Of a stretch of 64,000 nt of DNA, positions 18,447 to 28,104 are shown piece after piece (position 1 is the first letter of the stretch; each line of letters opens with the position of its first letter). A program made the position numbers and the translations under genes. Origin of the DNA: Lachnospiraceae bacterium (GTDB lineage: Bacteria; Bacillota; Clostridia; Lachnospirales; Lachnospiraceae). Under the pieces are notes generated by a model, which saw only the letters and a program-made list of their open reading frames with translations, was not told the origin of the DNA and ran no database searches. The stretch spans positions 124,001 through 188,000 of the forward strand of contig JAHZFJ010000004.1 of assembly GCA_019421365.1 (NCBI GenBank). Reading direction: 5' to 3'.

Positions 18447-20141
18447 GTGAAAAAGTGGGGTAAATTATTATCAGTAGTTATGGTCGCAGCTATGTTAACA
18501 GCGGGTCTTGTTGGTTGCAAAAAAGACAAAGATGGTAACACTTCAACTACTGCAGACGGGAATAAAATTAGGGAGTATTCCTTGTTTGTAGCAACCGCAG
18601 GAAAAGAAGTACCAGATGACAACAGAATGTATCAACAGATTACAGAAAAAATTGGGGCAAAAGCAAAGGTAACATGGTTAACAGGACAAACGGATAAAGA
18701 AAGAGTTGGCGTTATGATCGCTGGTAACGAGTATCCTGATATGATCGTTGGTGCTAACGCAACTCCTGATCTAGTTGCAGCAGGAGCATTAGTAGATTTA
18801 AAAGATAAATTAGATAATTATCCAAACCTAAAGAAGTTTAGATCAGAAGCAGAGTGGAATATGGTAGAAGGTGCTTGCGATGGAAGTATCTATTACATAC
18901 CTATATTTGGTAAATCAAATGGGGAAGCAATGTATGTTAACCATAATGATGAAGCTTTCTGGATTCAAAAAAGAGTTTTAGAATGGGCGAACTGGCCAGA
19001 GGTTAATACCCTAGATCAATATTTTGATTTAATTCAATCCTATCTTGCAGCAAATCCAACAGATGCAGCAGGACAGGAAAACATCGGATATGAAATCTTG
19101 TGCGATGACTGGAGATGGTTCTGTCTTGAGAATCCATCACAATTCTTAGCAGGTTATGCAAACGATGGTGCTGCTATCGTAGATGCTGATACAAAAACGG
19201 CTCGTAACTATGATGATATTCCAGAAGCAAAGGCTTATTATACTAAGCTTAATGAGATGTATAATGCAGGTGTTATCGATCCTGAAACATTTACAATGTC
19301 ATATGATCAATACATAGCGAAATTATCATCAGGACGTGTTCTTGGTATGGTAGACCAAGGTTGGCAGTTTGGTGATGCTAAAACATCTTTAATTAGCCAA
19401 GGTAAAGATGATTGTACATATGTACCTTTAGATTTAACAATTGAAGAAGGCGTTGCAACAAAATACTTTACTCCAGCAGCTTTGAATGTTGGTGATGGTA
19501 TCGCTATTACAACTAGTTGTAAAGATGTAGATGGTGCGCTTCAATTTCTTAATGACTTACTTGACCCAGAAGTAATTACTATGCGTAGTTGGGGTGAAGA
19601 AGGTGTAGACTATATGGTTGATGAAGATGGTATGTTTTATCGTACAGAAGAACAAAGAACGAACGCAAAGGATCCAGACTGGGTTAATGAAAATCTTGCA
19701 TCTACAATCTATAGTTACATACCAAACTATTCTTCGGGCTTACTATTTGACGGTAAGAATGCTGTGAACCCAAGTGAACAACCAAGTGAGTTCAGAGAAG
19801 GATTGTCAGAATATGACAAGAAAGTATTAGATGCTTATGGATATACCAAGTGGACAGATTTCCTTACTTATTCTGATGATGTTGGTCCTTGGTTCCCAAT
19901 CTATTCAGCAAAAAACACTTGGGAATCTAGCTCCGATGCAGCAATAGCAGCACAGAAGATGGAAGAAGTAAAGAGAGAATGGTTACCTAAGGTTATTATG
20001 TCATCACAGGATAAGGTAGAAGATACTTGGAATGAATATATGGATAAATACCATAATGATACAAATTACAAAGTTTTTGAAGATGCATTGTCTGAAGCGG
20101 TAGCGGAACGAATTGCAATAGCAGAAGGTAATAACGACTAA
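18447..20141 (+). CDS. Sugar ABC transporter substrate-binding lipoprotein
   Basis: The 564-residue protein has a lipoprotein signal peptide (KKWGKLLSV, hydrophobic core, then GLVGC with the lipidated Cys at about residue 25). The rest is a family-1 extracellular solute-binding fold of the LplA/LipO group found with LplB and YtcP permeases in Firmicutes. GTG 18447 follows AAGGAGG. It is anchored outside the membrane and captures an oligosaccharide for the permeases at 20220 and 21188. The ligand is unknown; the esterase at the operon's end suggests an acylated sugar. Confidence 0.88.
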   Translation: MKKWGKLLSVVMVAAMLTAGLVGCKKDKDGNTSTTADGNKIREYSLFVATAGKEVPDDNRMYQQITEKIGAKAKVTWLTGQTDKERVGVMIAGNEYPDMIVGANATPDLVAAGALVDLKDKLDNYPNLKKFRSEAEWNMVEGACDGSIYYIPIFGKSNGEAMYVNHNDEAFWIQKRVLEWANWPEVNTLDQYFDLIQSYLAANPTDAAGQENIGYEILCDDWRWFCLENPSQFLAGYANDGAAIVDADTKTARNYDDIPEAKAYYTKLNEMYNAGVIDPETFTMSYDQYIAKLSSGRVLGMVDQGWQFGDAKTSLISQGKDDCTYVPLDLTIEEGVATKYFTPAALNVGDGIAITTSCKDVDGALQFLNDLLDPEVITMRSWGEEGVDYMVDEDGMFYRTEEQRTNAKDPDWVNENLASTIYSYIPNYSSGLLFDGKNAVNPSEQPSEFREGLSEYDKKVLDAYGYTKWTDFLTYSDDVGPWFPIYSAKNTWESSSDAAIAAQKMEEVKREWLPKVIMSSQDKVEDTWNEYMDKYHNDTNYKVFEDALSEAVAERIAIAEGNND

Positions 20142-20155
20142 ATTAGCAGATAGTG

Positions 20156-20192
20156 AAAAAGGTGTTTGCGAGACAAGATGCAGACACCTTTT
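20156..20192 (+). terminator. Leaky hairpin between binding-protein and permease genes
   Basis: A 9-10-bp stem (AAAAGGTGT with ACACCTTTT, extended by a TTGC/GCAG pairing) is followed by only four T residues. In this position such hairpins usually reduce read-through so that the binding protein is made in excess over the permeases. Confidence 0.7.
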
Positions 20193-20219
20193 ACAAATTA
20201 AAAGAAAGGATTTATGCAT

Positions 20220-21170
20220 ATGAAAACAGAAACTTCGGTAATATCTGCAAAGACGAAAAGAGACCAATTTTTTAAGAAAATACGAAAGCAAAAAACATTA
20301 GTCCTTATGTCTATTCCATTTATTGTGTATGTGTTAGTATTCAGCTATCTACCTCTTACGGGCTGGCTTATGGCGTTTCAAAAGTACCGTCCAGGTAAAG
20401 GGTTACTTGATCAAGAATGGAGTGGATTGTTTCAGTTCAAACTTCTTTTTCAAGACGAGACATTTCTCAGAGTATTGAGAAATACATTATGTATGAGTTT
20501 AATTAATCTAACTTTAGGATTTATAACAGCAATTGGATTAGCTATCTTACTAAATGAAGTGAAAAGTATAGCAGGCAAAAAGTTTGTTCAAACGGTTTCT
20601 TATCTACCTCATTTCCTATCTTGGATCATTGTATGTGGAATCGTAGTAGATGTTTTATCACCAGAAACTGGTATTGTTAATCAGTTATTACTAAAATTAA
20701 ATATTATCGATTCTCCAATTAATTTCTTTGCCCAGGCCAAATATTTCTGGGGAATTGTTGGAGCATCTAATATATGGAAAGAAACAGGTTGGAATAGTAT
20801 TATTTATTTGGCAGCAATCACTTCAATAAGTCCGGAATTGTACGAAGCAGCATCAATCGATGGTGCAAATCGCTGGCATAAGATAAAACATATTGTGATG
20901 CCTGGACTAAAGTCGACGATTTACATATTACTAATTATGAACATTGGAAACATCTTGAATGCAGGTTTTGATGTTCAGTACTTATTAGGAAATGGTTTGA
21001 TACAGAAAGTCTCCCAAACGATTGATATCTATGTTTTAAAATATGGTATTAGTATGAATAACTTCTCATTAGCAACGGCAGCAGGTATATTCAAGAGTGT
21101 AATTAGTATTTTACTGATTGTACTAGCGAATAAAGCGGCAAAAGCGGCTGGTGAAGAACGATTATTTTAA
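20220..21170 (+). CDS. Sugar ABC transporter permease, LplB type
   Basis: The 316-residue protein has six transmembrane helices and the EAA loop EAASIDGANRWHKIKHIVMPG that docks on the ATPase. ATG 20220 is chosen because GAAAGGA lies nine bases upstream; ATG 20214 is only three bases from it. No ATPase gene is nearby, as usual for these CUT1 importers, which share a common MsmX-like ATPase encoded elsewhere. It pairs with the permease at 21188 and the lipoprotein at 18447. Confidence 0.9.
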   Translation: MKTETSVISAKTKRDQFFKKIRKQKTLVLMSIPFIVYVLVFSYLPLTGWLMAFQKYRPGKGLLDQEWSGLFQFKLLFQDETFLRVLRNTLCMSLINLTLGFITAIGLAILLNEVKSIAGKKFVQTVSYLPHFLSWIIVCGIVVDVLSPETGIVNQLLLKLNIIDSPINFFAQAKYFWGIVGASNIWKETGWNSIIYLAAITSISPELYEAASIDGANRWHKIKHIVMPGLKSTIYILLIMNIGNILNAGFDVQYLLGNGLIQKVSQTIDIYVLKYGISMNNFSLATAAGIFKSVISILLIVLANKAAKAAGEERLF

Positions 21171-21187
21171 GAAAGGTAAGGTGCCAT

Positions 21188-22099
21188 ATGAAAAAACAAG
21201 AAAAAGGGCATGCCCCTCGTTATAAAGCTAGTTTTGGTGGAGTGTTGTTTGATGTTATCAAGTGGATTATATTGATTGTATTTGTGATTGTTACCTTGTA
21301 TCCTGTGTTAAATACATTAGCGGTTTCTCTAAACGATGGACTGGATACCATCAGGGGTGGAATCTATCTGATACCGCGTAAATTTACTTGGCAAAACTAC
21401 CAGACAGTGTTAAGAAAAGATTCCCTTAAAATCGCTACAGTAGTTACTGTTGCAAGAACTGTAATTGGTACTGTAACACAATTATTTGTCACAGCAATGT
21501 TAGCATATATCTTAAGTCGTAAAGATTTTGTATTAAAAAAGTTTATGACAATACTATATGTATTAACGATGTATGTGAATGCAGGTCTAATCCCTGGATA
21601 TTTGTTAATTAAAAACCTTGGTCTTCTTAATTCCTTTTGGGTTTACATAATTCCAGGTATGGTTAGCGCATTCAACATGATCGTTATTCGAACATTCATG
21701 AATGGTATACCAGATAGTCTTGCTGAATCTGCAGAAGTAGACGGAGCTGGGCATATGAGAATCTTTATTCAGATAATCTTACCATTGTGTAAACCGGTAC
21801 TTGCAACCGTTGCACTATTCATTGCGGTTGGACAATGGAATTCATGGTTTGATGCGATGTTATACAATTCATTTAACGAGAATTTAACAACCTTACAGTA
21901 TGAATTAATGAAGTTATTATCTTCCGTAAGTAGTCAAAGTGGTAACATCGATGCATTGAAGAATACCGGATCAATGGTTACGCCTATGTCTGTAAGAGCG
22001 GCGACAACGATTGTTACATCAATACCAATTATATGCCTATATCCATTCTTACAACGTTACTTTGTAACGGGTCTTACAATCGGTGGTGTTAAAGAATAG
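21188..22099 (+). CDS. Sugar ABC transporter permease, YtcP type
   Basis: The 303-residue protein has six membrane helices and the EAA motif ESAEVDGAGHMRIFIQIILP at about residue 185. It is the second permease of the CUT1 importer. It lies 17 bp after the LplB-type gene, with GAAAGG upstream of ATG 21188, and is followed by the esterase gene, whose ribosome site begins 17 bp after the stop. Confidence 0.9.
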   Translation: MKKQEKGHAPRYKASFGGVLFDVIKWIILIVFVIVTLYPVLNTLAVSLNDGLDTIRGGIYLIPRKFTWQNYQTVLRKDSLKIATVVTVARTVIGTVTQLFVTAMLAYILSRKDFVLKKFMTILYVLTMYVNAGLIPGYLLIKNLGLLNSFWVYIIPGMVSAFNMIVIRTFMNGIPDSLAESAEVDGAGHMRIFIQIILPLCKPVLATVALFIAVGQWNSWFDAMLYNSFNENLTTLQYELMKLLSSVSSQSGNIDALKNTGSMVTPMSVRAATTIVTSIPIICLYPFLQRYFVTGLTIGGVKE

Positions 22100-22132
22100 G
22101 TTATAGTAGTGTGGAAGGAGAGGAGTTTTACT

Positions 22133-22942
22133 GTGTCACTAGTTCAAATTGATTATGTATCTAAGGCACTTAAAAGTACAGTAGAAGTAAAAGCTATTAT
22201 CCCAAATGATGTTATGGGGCTGGAAGAAAGAAACTTGCAATCAGAATATAAGAGACCCATGAAGTCGTTATATCTACTCCATGGATATACGGGAAATTGT
22301 AATGAATGGTTATTGTATTCTAATATAGCCGATTTGTCACTTAAGTATAATATAGCGGTCTTCATGCCATCTGGTGAAAATAGTTTCTATCTGAATAATG
22401 AAGCTATGGAGGCTTACTATAGTGATTTTATAGGTGATGAATTAGTTTCATATACGAGAGAGCTATTTAGTTTACCAACAAAGAGAGAGGACACAATAAT
22501 AGCGGGATTGTCTATGGGTGGTTTTGGAGCTATTTACAATGGATTGCGCTTTTCTAATCATTTTGGGAAAATTGTTGCATTGTCATCAGCCCTTATTATA
22601 CATGATATAGAAGGTAAGGATGAGACCTTTAACAATGGTGTTGCTAGTTATTCTTATTATCGTCATACTTTTGGTGATCTAAATGAAGTAGTAAAGTCAG
22701 ATAAGAATCCGGAAGTTCTTTTAGAGAAAATAGTCAAGGAAGGTAAAGAGATGCCAGAGTTATATATGGCCTGTGGTACTAGTGATTTCTTAATAGAGCA
22801 AAACCGTAGTTTTCATAGATTCGTACAGTCACATGATATAGTGCACACATATGTAGAAGGTGAAGGTGCTCATGATTGGAGATTTTGGAATCAATACATA
22901 GAACCAGGTTTACAGTGGACATTAGGGGATTACAAATTATAA
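22133..22942 (+). CDS. Cytoplasmic alpha/beta-hydrolase esterase (EstA/esterase D type)
   Basis: The 269-residue protein has an alpha/beta-hydrolase fold with YLLHGYTGN (oxyanion region) and nucleophile elbow GLSMGGFG (serine about residue 130); the His in EGAHDWRFW near the C-terminus completes the triad. It resembles tributyrin/acetyl-xylan type carbohydrate esterases. There is no signal peptide, so it acts on imported substrate. GTG 22133 is eight bases after AGGAGAGGAG; the longer frame from 22109 overlaps this ribosome site. As the last gene of the transporter operon it probably deacylates the imported oligosaccharide. Confidence 0.82.
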   Translation: MSLVQIDYVSKALKSTVEVKAIIPNDVMGLEERNLQSEYKRPMKSLYLLHGYTGNCNEWLLYSNIADLSLKYNIAVFMPSGENSFYLNNEAMEAYYSDFIGDELVSYTRELFSLPTKREDTIIAGLSMGGFGAIYNGLRFSNHFGKIVALSSALIIHDIEGKDETFNNGVASYSYYRHTFGDLNEVVKSDKNPEVLLEKIVKEGKEMPELYMACGTSDFLIEQNRSFHRFVQSHDIVHTYVEGEGAHDWRFWNQYIEPGLQWTLGDYKL

Positions 22943-22980
22943 GTTTGAATGTAACAAAAGTAAATAAATCACACACTAGT

Positions 22981-23069
22981 AAAAAGACAATCTTCATGGA
23001 TTTTGTGCGGCTGCGCGGATATTATATATCCGTGATCCACATGCAAACCATTTGAAAGATTGTCTTTTT
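22981..23069. terminator. Bidirectional terminator with a 60-nt structured loop
   Basis: A 14-bp outer stem (22981-22994 with 23056-23069), A-run on one side and T-run on the other, lies between the convergent esterase and sfsA genes. Unlike normal terminators its loop is about 60 nt and has its own perfect hairpin (CGGATAT-TAT-ATATCCG, 23016-23032) and a TGGAT/ATCCA pairing (22997-23001 with 23035-23039). The loop is visibly richer in G and C than its surroundings. Confidence 0.75.
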
Positions 23070-23103
23070 AATGTTGTATATCATTTGAAATTGTACATAA
23101 GTT

Positions 23104-23784
23104 TTATAATTGTACTCTTATTTGGTTACGAATGGACATACTTTCAGGCGTTATCGCACAGTCATAAGCTAGAATATTAACACCAGCAAGTTCTGCATTC
23201 TTTAATGCCTGAGCAAATTCAGGTTGTGTTCTAGTATTTGGTGTAAAGTAACGGATTCCATCCATCTGAATAACGAATAAGATAGCAGTATGAAATCCTT
23301 CTTTTACGTGTCTTGCTAACCCATCTACGTGTTTTATACCACGTAAAGTTGGAGCATCAGGGAATAACGCAATCCCATCTTCTTCAAGGGTAACACCTTT
23401 CACTTCGATGAGCCATCGATTCTCACCATGTTCTAGGTAGAAGTCAAAACGGCTATCTTCGTATTGATATTCCGCTTTAATCTTATCTGGACAAAAGCCA
23501 AGTCCGCCAGATTGTAACCATTCACCCACAGCTTTGTTAGGAGCTTGGCTATCCATATTAATAATAGTATCTCCCTTTTTTACTGCTATAAGATCCCAAT
23601 TTGTTTTGCGGTTAGGATTGTCAAAATGTTGAACATAAACAGTTGCATCAGGGAGTAATAATTCTTTACATCGTCCTGTATTCTTTACATGACAAATCTC
23701 AATTTTATCATTAATTTCTATATGAGCAATAAAACGATTGGGGCGGCTTTTAAAACGCCCTTCGTAAATGTTATTATAAATCAT
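23104..23784 (-). CDS. sfsA: SfsA family protein
   Basis: The 226-residue protein matches sugar fermentation stimulation protein A. The N-terminal OB-like part has RFKSRPNRFIAHIEI, and the nuclease-like core has DSRFDFYLEH and WLIEVKGVTL, residues of a PD-(D/E)XK-type site. The name comes from an E. coli phenotype; the biochemical role is unsettled, with nucleic-acid binding most often proposed. Its start lies 19 bp after the HAD phosphatase gene on the same strand, so they form an operon. Confidence 0.9.
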   Translation of the reverse strand: MIYNNIYEGRFKSRPNRFIAHIEINDKIEICHVKNTGRCKELLLPDATVYVQHFDNPNRKTNWDLIAVKKGDTIINMDSQAPNKAVGEWLQSGGLGFCPDKIKAEYQYEDSRFDFYLEHGENRWLIEVKGVTLEEDGIALFPDAPTLRGIKHVDGLARHVKEGFHTAILFVIQMDGIRYFTPNTRTQPEFAQALKNAELAGVNILAYDCAITPESMSIRNQIRVQL

Positions 23785-23803
23785 GAAATAGTCCTTTCAT
23801 TTG

Positions 23804-24592
23804 TTATGTTAGATCACATATTTCCCTTATCTTAGTAGTCACTCCGTCTTCATCGTTGCTAGTAGTTTCAAAGCGAGAAGCTTTCTTTAGGTCTTCATGT
23901 GCATTTGCCATTGCAAAACTATAATAAACACTTTGCATCATCTCAAGATCATTGAGATAATCACCAAAAGCCATGGATTCTTCTGGAGCAATGTGGTACA
24001 AGCTTTGAATTTCTTTGATGGCAGTTCCTTTGTTAATACCTTTTTTCATACAGTCTAGCCAGACAAAACCAGCTACACTTAGCTGCAATTTTTCCTTATA
24101 AGGTAAGAACTTCGGATAGCTACCTTCTTCTGCACCATTTAGGTCACATACAGTATATTTTATAACGCGTTCATTAAGTTTAGTTAAATCATCAACTACC
24201 GTGTATTTGACATAATATTTTTCTAATTCTGTGAGGAATGCTGAATCGGTGGATTCTACAAAGGCACCGTTTGTTGTACAAACAACAGAATATGCACGAG
24301 AGATTTCTCTTGTAATCAAGATGAGTTCTGTAATAATAGAATTGTCAATTGCATGAACAGCAATTTCTTTTCCTTGATATACAACATGAGAACCGTTGTC
24401 TGCGATGTATAAAATATTAGGGCTCAAGGGTTCGAAGCTTTGTTTTAAAGTTAGATATGGCCGACCACTTGCTACAGAGAATACGATGCTATGAGCGTGT
24501 AAGGTTTGAATTAATTCTGTTAAATCTTCAGGTAGTGTATGATCGCTATGAAGAAGTGTTCCATCTATGTCAGTTGCTATTAATTTAATCAT
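23804..24592 (-). CDS. Cof-type HAD-IIB phosphatase
   Basis: The 262-residue hydrolase has motif I DIDGTLL (residues 8-14, nucleophile D8), motif II in SGRPYLT, and motif IV GDYLNDLEMM at about residue 210, with a C2B cap between. Family members dephosphorylate sugar phosphates or flavin and pyridoxal phosphates; substrate cannot be predicted here. The start codon follows AGAAAGGA. It is upstream of sfsA in a two-gene minus-strand operon. Confidence 0.9.
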   Translation of the reverse strand: MIKLIATDIDGTLLHSDHTLPEDLTELIQTLHAHSIVFSVASGRPYLTLKQSFEPLSPNILYIADNGSHVVYQGKEIAVHAIDNSIITELILITREISRAYSVVCTTNGAFVESTDSAFLTELEKYYVKYTVVDDLTKLNERVIKYTVCDLNGAEEGSYPKFLPYKEKLQLSVAGFVWLDCMKKGINKGTAIKEIQSLYHIAPEESMAFGDYLNDLEMMQSVYYSFAMANAHEDLKKASRFETTSNDEDGVTTKIREICDLT

Positions 24593-24744
24593 TAGAATGT
24601 CCTTTCTGCTTGTAAATGTATATGTTGTATATTGTATCTTAGTTTTTCGATATTCACAATATAGAAGTGTTACAGTTCTTGATAAGGAAAATATTACCGT
24701 ATAAACGATTCAATCAAAGAGTTGCATTAGAAGAGATTCCTTAG

Positions 24745-24773
24745 TTGACTTGCTTTTGAGATAATGATAGGAT
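24745..24773 (+). promoter_or_regulatory. Probable promoter of the RNase H gene
   Basis: TTGACT (24745-24750) and TAGGAT (24768-24773) are separated by 17 bp, about 45 bp upstream of the start codon. Confidence 0.45.
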
Positions 24774-24818
24774 GTCTTAAAAGAATTAGACAGATATAAG
24801 GAAGGAGCATAGTTATTA

Positions 24819-25421
24819 ATGCCAAGTAAATTTTATGCTGTACGTAAGGGAAGAAAAACAGGTGTCTTTAATACATGGGCAGAATGCCAAACACAAATTA
24901 ATGGATTTAGCGGAGCGGAATATAAAAGTTTTAAGACGAGCGAGGAAGCAATAGATTATGTAAAGGGTGAAAAAAAGATAGAAAGAAGTCCTGTAGAGGA
25001 CCACGAAAAAGCAATTGCCTATGTAGACGGTAGTTATAACGTGCACACAAAGGAATATAGTTATGGTGCAGTTTTACTCCATATGGGTAAAGAATACGAA
25101 TATAGTGAAAAGGGTTCGGATTCTTCATTAGCAGATATGCGTAATGTAGCAGGAGAGATTTTAGGGGCACGCAAGATGATGGAATTATGCGTGAAGAATA
25201 ATATCAAGGAATTAGACATTTATTATGATTATGAAGGAATAGAAAAATGGTGTACAGGTGCTTGGCAGGCTAAGAAAGAAGGAACACAAGCATATCGTGA
25301 TGCCTATAATGCCATGAAAACAAGTTTGCATGTTAATTTCCATAAGGTAGCAGCACATACAGGTGTTGAACTAAATGAAAGAGTAGACCAACTAGCAAAG
25401 AAAGCTCTTGGGATTGCATAA
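24819..25421 (+). CDS. rnhA: RNase H1 with N-terminal viroplasmin-like domain
   Basis: The 200-residue protein has a viroplasmin/HBD domain at residues 1-50 (KFYAVRKGRKTGVF and GAEYKSF), which binds RNA/DNA hybrids, then an RNase H fold (about 65-200). Catalytic acidic residues are visible: D in AYVDGSY, E in NVAGEI, D in YYDYEGIEKW and D in NERVDQLAK. It cleaves RNA in RNA-DNA hybrids, helping remove R-loops and primers. The stop lies 25 bp before the next gene, so the two may be cotranscribed. Confidence 0.9.
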   Translation: MPSKFYAVRKGRKTGVFNTWAECQTQINGFSGAEYKSFKTSEEAIDYVKGEKKIERSPVEDHEKAIAYVDGSYNVHTKEYSYGAVLLHMGKEYEYSEKGSDSSLADMRNVAGEILGARKMMELCVKNNIKELDIYYDYEGIEKWCTGAWQAKKEGTQAYRDAYNAMKTSLHVNFHKVAAHTGVELNERVDQLAKKALGIA

Positions 25422-25446
25422 TAAACATAAGAAGGAAGGTTACAAA

Positions 25447-26121
25447 ATGGACAATAAGAAGATAAAAGTTGTTTGTATGGGTGACAGTATTACAGAAGGT
25501 TTTGGACTTGGAGACGACGAGCGAGTATATTATCCAAGTGTATTACAAGAACTACTTGGAGATTCTTATGAAGTATTTAATAAAGGAGTATCGGGTAGTT
25601 GTGCGACGAATACGACTCTAAGTGATGGAAGAATTGTAGGGTATCCGTATCCAAGACAACCAAGATATCATGAGGGACTTGCCATTAAAGGTGATATCTA
25701 TATTGTCATGCTTGGAACAAATGATGCACAAGATGGAAGATACGATGTAGAAGAAGGACAAGACCCTTGTAGTATTCTAATTGATTACGAACCACAATTT
25801 ACTCAGTCACTTCAAAGCATCGTTGATGATATTAGAAATAGTAATCCTCAAGCGCAAATCTATATTATAAAGCCAGTTCCAATCTTAAAATGTATCTGGA
25901 GAAAGCATCAACAACGATACTTAGAGAGATTGTTTCCTCATTATGACGAGGTAGTGCAAGCGAATGACAATATGGTTTTACTTTCTGCATTTGATGCATT
26001 TATGTCATATAAGGAAAAACCATTAGAAGTGTTATATCAAGAGGATGGATTGCATCCGAACGCGGACGGTGCTAAAATAATTGCAACAACAGTTTATAAT
26101 GGATTAAAAGAGAATATGTAA
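25447..26121 (+). CDS. SGNH/GDSL hydrolase (carbohydrate esterase-like)
   Basis: The 224-residue protein has block I GDSITEGFG (serine at about residue 14), block III GTNDAQ and block V DGLHPNADG, the four-residue SGNH set. These enzymes remove acetyl or other acyl groups from sugars or lipids. ATG 25447 follows GAAGGAAGG; an in-frame upstream extension overlaps the RNase H gene and has no ribosome site. No signal peptide is seen, so it is intracellular. A strong terminator follows. Confidence 0.85.
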   Translation: MDNKKIKVVCMGDSITEGFGLGDDERVYYPSVLQELLGDSYEVFNKGVSGSCATNTTLSDGRIVGYPYPRQPRYHEGLAIKGDIYIVMLGTNDAQDGRYDVEEGQDPCSILIDYEPQFTQSLQSIVDDIRNSNPQAQIYIIKPVPILKCIWRKHQQRYLERLFPHYDEVVQANDNMVLLSAFDAFMSYKEKPLEVLYQEDGLHPNADGAKIIATTVYNGLKENM

Positions 26122-26127
26122 TTACAA

Positions 26128-26182
26128 GCCTTTGTAGATGAATCAACGTGTATTATTCATTATCATCTACAAAGGTTTTTTT
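26128..26182 (+). terminator. Intrinsic terminator
   Basis: A 13-bp stem (CCTTTGTAGATGA, 26129-26141, with its complement at 26163-26175) is followed by T7. It ends the RNase H and SGNH hydrolase transcript. Confidence 0.9.
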
Positions 26183-26339
26183 GTGGTAATAAATGTAACA
26201 GTAGCTACATATAATTGTTCTATGCGTGTTTATGATAAAAAGAAAAGCTCATCAATAATTAATACGCATAAATGTTGTTACATGGAGAGATATAAAGAAT
26301 ACATGTAAAGAAATTTAGCAAAAACATAGGAGGTCTAGG

Positions 26340-27194
26340 GTGAGACAAATACTGACGAAATTTAGAGTAGGCGATATGCTGTTATTATATCTATATGATA
26401 TGAATAATGATAGAATCGGCTTAAGTATAGTACCAGAGATTTTTGAAGATGAGATTACTTTAGAAGGAGATATAAAGATAGAACCTTTGATTCATCTAAA
26501 GCTTGTTGGAGATAGGTATATTGGTGGATTTTCACATGGCATGGCGATAAATGACCTTGCCAAAGAGTTAACATTTAGTGAGCAATATGTAGAACGTAAT
26601 ATGGATACTAAGACCATAGTAACCGTATTAGAGAGTAAGAAGGTGGTTGCATATCATAAGGTTAGGTACCAGGAAGATGCAAATACTATAACGGTAACCA
26701 CAGAAATAGAGAATCGATTTATTAATCCGATTTCAATTGAGATGGTTTCTAATTTTTCAATCAGTGGGTGGCCAATTATTGAAAATGGAATACAATCTAA
26801 TGATTTGAGTCGTTACGGTGTTCAAAGTATTCACTGTGGACAAGTTGGAGATTCGCAAGTGAAGGAATATCTCCAAGTGGGAGTAGTAGAAGATATCAAA
26901 CATGGGATATGCCTTGGCGCCATGGTAGATTATGATGAACCTTGGCAAATAGACGTTTATAATTACGATGATCGCTTTGCTGTGGTAGGTGGATTAAGAG
27001 ATAGTAATAAAGTTCACTGGAATAAAATATTACAAAGTGGAGAGATCTTTGCCACACCAGAAACTATGATTAGTGTTGTAGCTGGAGATGAGGAAATGGT
27101 TCGAGGTCGATTCGCTCAGGAAATCCAACTATCAAAGACTGAATCTGAATGTACAGATGAGGCAGACCTAGTTCTTCTTAAGAAATTGGGATAG
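26340..27194 (+). pseudogene. Orphan N-terminal domain of a GH36 alpha-galactosidase
   Basis: The 284-residue product matches only the N-terminal beta-supersandwich of GH36 alpha-galactosidases: an ENRFINPISIEM segment at about residue 122, the RYGVQSIHCGQVGDS stretch where full-length enzymes have their substrate-recognition loop, and SGEIFATPETMISVVAGD at about 246 that normally leads into the TIM barrel. The catalytic barrel with its two aspartates is absent, and the frame ends about 20 residues later. GTG 26340 has a strong AGGAGG site, so the domain may still be made. It is most likely a 3'-deleted gene; a retained sugar-binding role is possible. No signal peptide is present. Confidence 0.6.
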
Positions 27195-27226
27195 AAACAT
27201 GGTGTGGCAATAAATCAAAGTACATC

Positions 27227-28099
27227 CTAGTAGTCATCTGAGCTATCTTTGAATGGCGGATCGCTGAGAGAATGGATACGATATTCAGAAGGTGATAACC
27301 CAGTTACTTTTTTGAATGCATGAGTAAAATTGTGACTATCGCTGTATCCAAGACTATATGCAATCTGTGCAATTGTTTTGTGGGTTGTTGTTAATTCCGC
27401 TTTTGCATGTTCAATCATTTCTTTTATTAGATACTGTTTTAATGGTATGCCCGACATTTGTTTGAAGAAGGTTGAGATGTATTTCTCGTGGTAACCAAAG
27501 TAAGCGGCTAAGTCAGACACACGAATAACACCGAATTTATTCCAGGTAACATAATCAAGGATATCCTGATACAATTGCTCCTTACTAGAGGTTTGTTTAT
27601 CCACAATGTGAGCTTGTTGGTTATATAATTCCAAGAGAACACCAAGTGCTAGGGTATTCGATGTGTATGCATGATGATATCTGCGGTCAGTTTCTTGAAG
27701 TTGACTTAATAATATGGTGATACGTTCCATATTAGGTATAACTCCATGGTTTGGAAGAACTATGGGGTTATTTTTATGTAATTGATCTGTAATAATACTG
27801 GATAAAGGCGCAGTGAAATGCAACCAATAAAAGGATGCATACGAAGGTTTGAAACCATATTGTTTCTTTGCCGGGTGCATAATTAGATATTCTCCACGAG
27901 AGATTGTATAATGTCTATTCTCATCAGCGATATGTAACGTACCATCAATCATAAAGAATATTTCATATTCATGTAACTCTCGACTCATATGTGTCCATTC
28001 AGCTGAAGTAGCGGTAAAAATTCCAGTCCATATATAGCGAAAATCTTCTGAGTTCATTAATTCATTAAGAAGTAAACTCCAATTCTTATTGTATAACAT
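27227..28099 (-). CDS. AraC-family regulator divergent from GH127
   Basis: The 290-residue protein has a cupin sensory domain (about residues 30-150) and a C-terminal AraC HTH pair (about 185-280) with TIAQIAYSLGYSDSHNFTHAFKK and GLSPSEYR. The start codon at 28099 follows AGGAGGTG on the minus strand. It is transcribed away from the GH127 gene with 246 bp between, the usual layout of a regulator controlling its divergent neighbour, so it is a candidate L-arabinose- or arabino-oligosaccharide-responsive activator. Confidence 0.87.
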   Translation of the reverse strand: MLYNKNWSLLLNELMNSEDFRYIWTGIFTATSAEWTHMSRELHEYEIFFMIDGTLHIADENRHYTISRGEYLIMHPAKKQYGFKPSYASFYWLHFTAPLSSIITDQLHKNNPIVLPNHGVIPNMERITILLSQLQETDRRYHHAYTSNTLALGVLLELYNQQAHIVDKQTSSKEQLYQDILDYVTWNKFGVIRVSDLAAYFGYHEKYISTFFKQMSGIPLKQYLIKEMIEHAKAELTTTHKTIAQIAYSLGYSDSHNFTHAFKKVTGLSPSEYRIHSLSDPPFKDSSDDY

Positions 28100-28104
28100 C
28101 TTAC

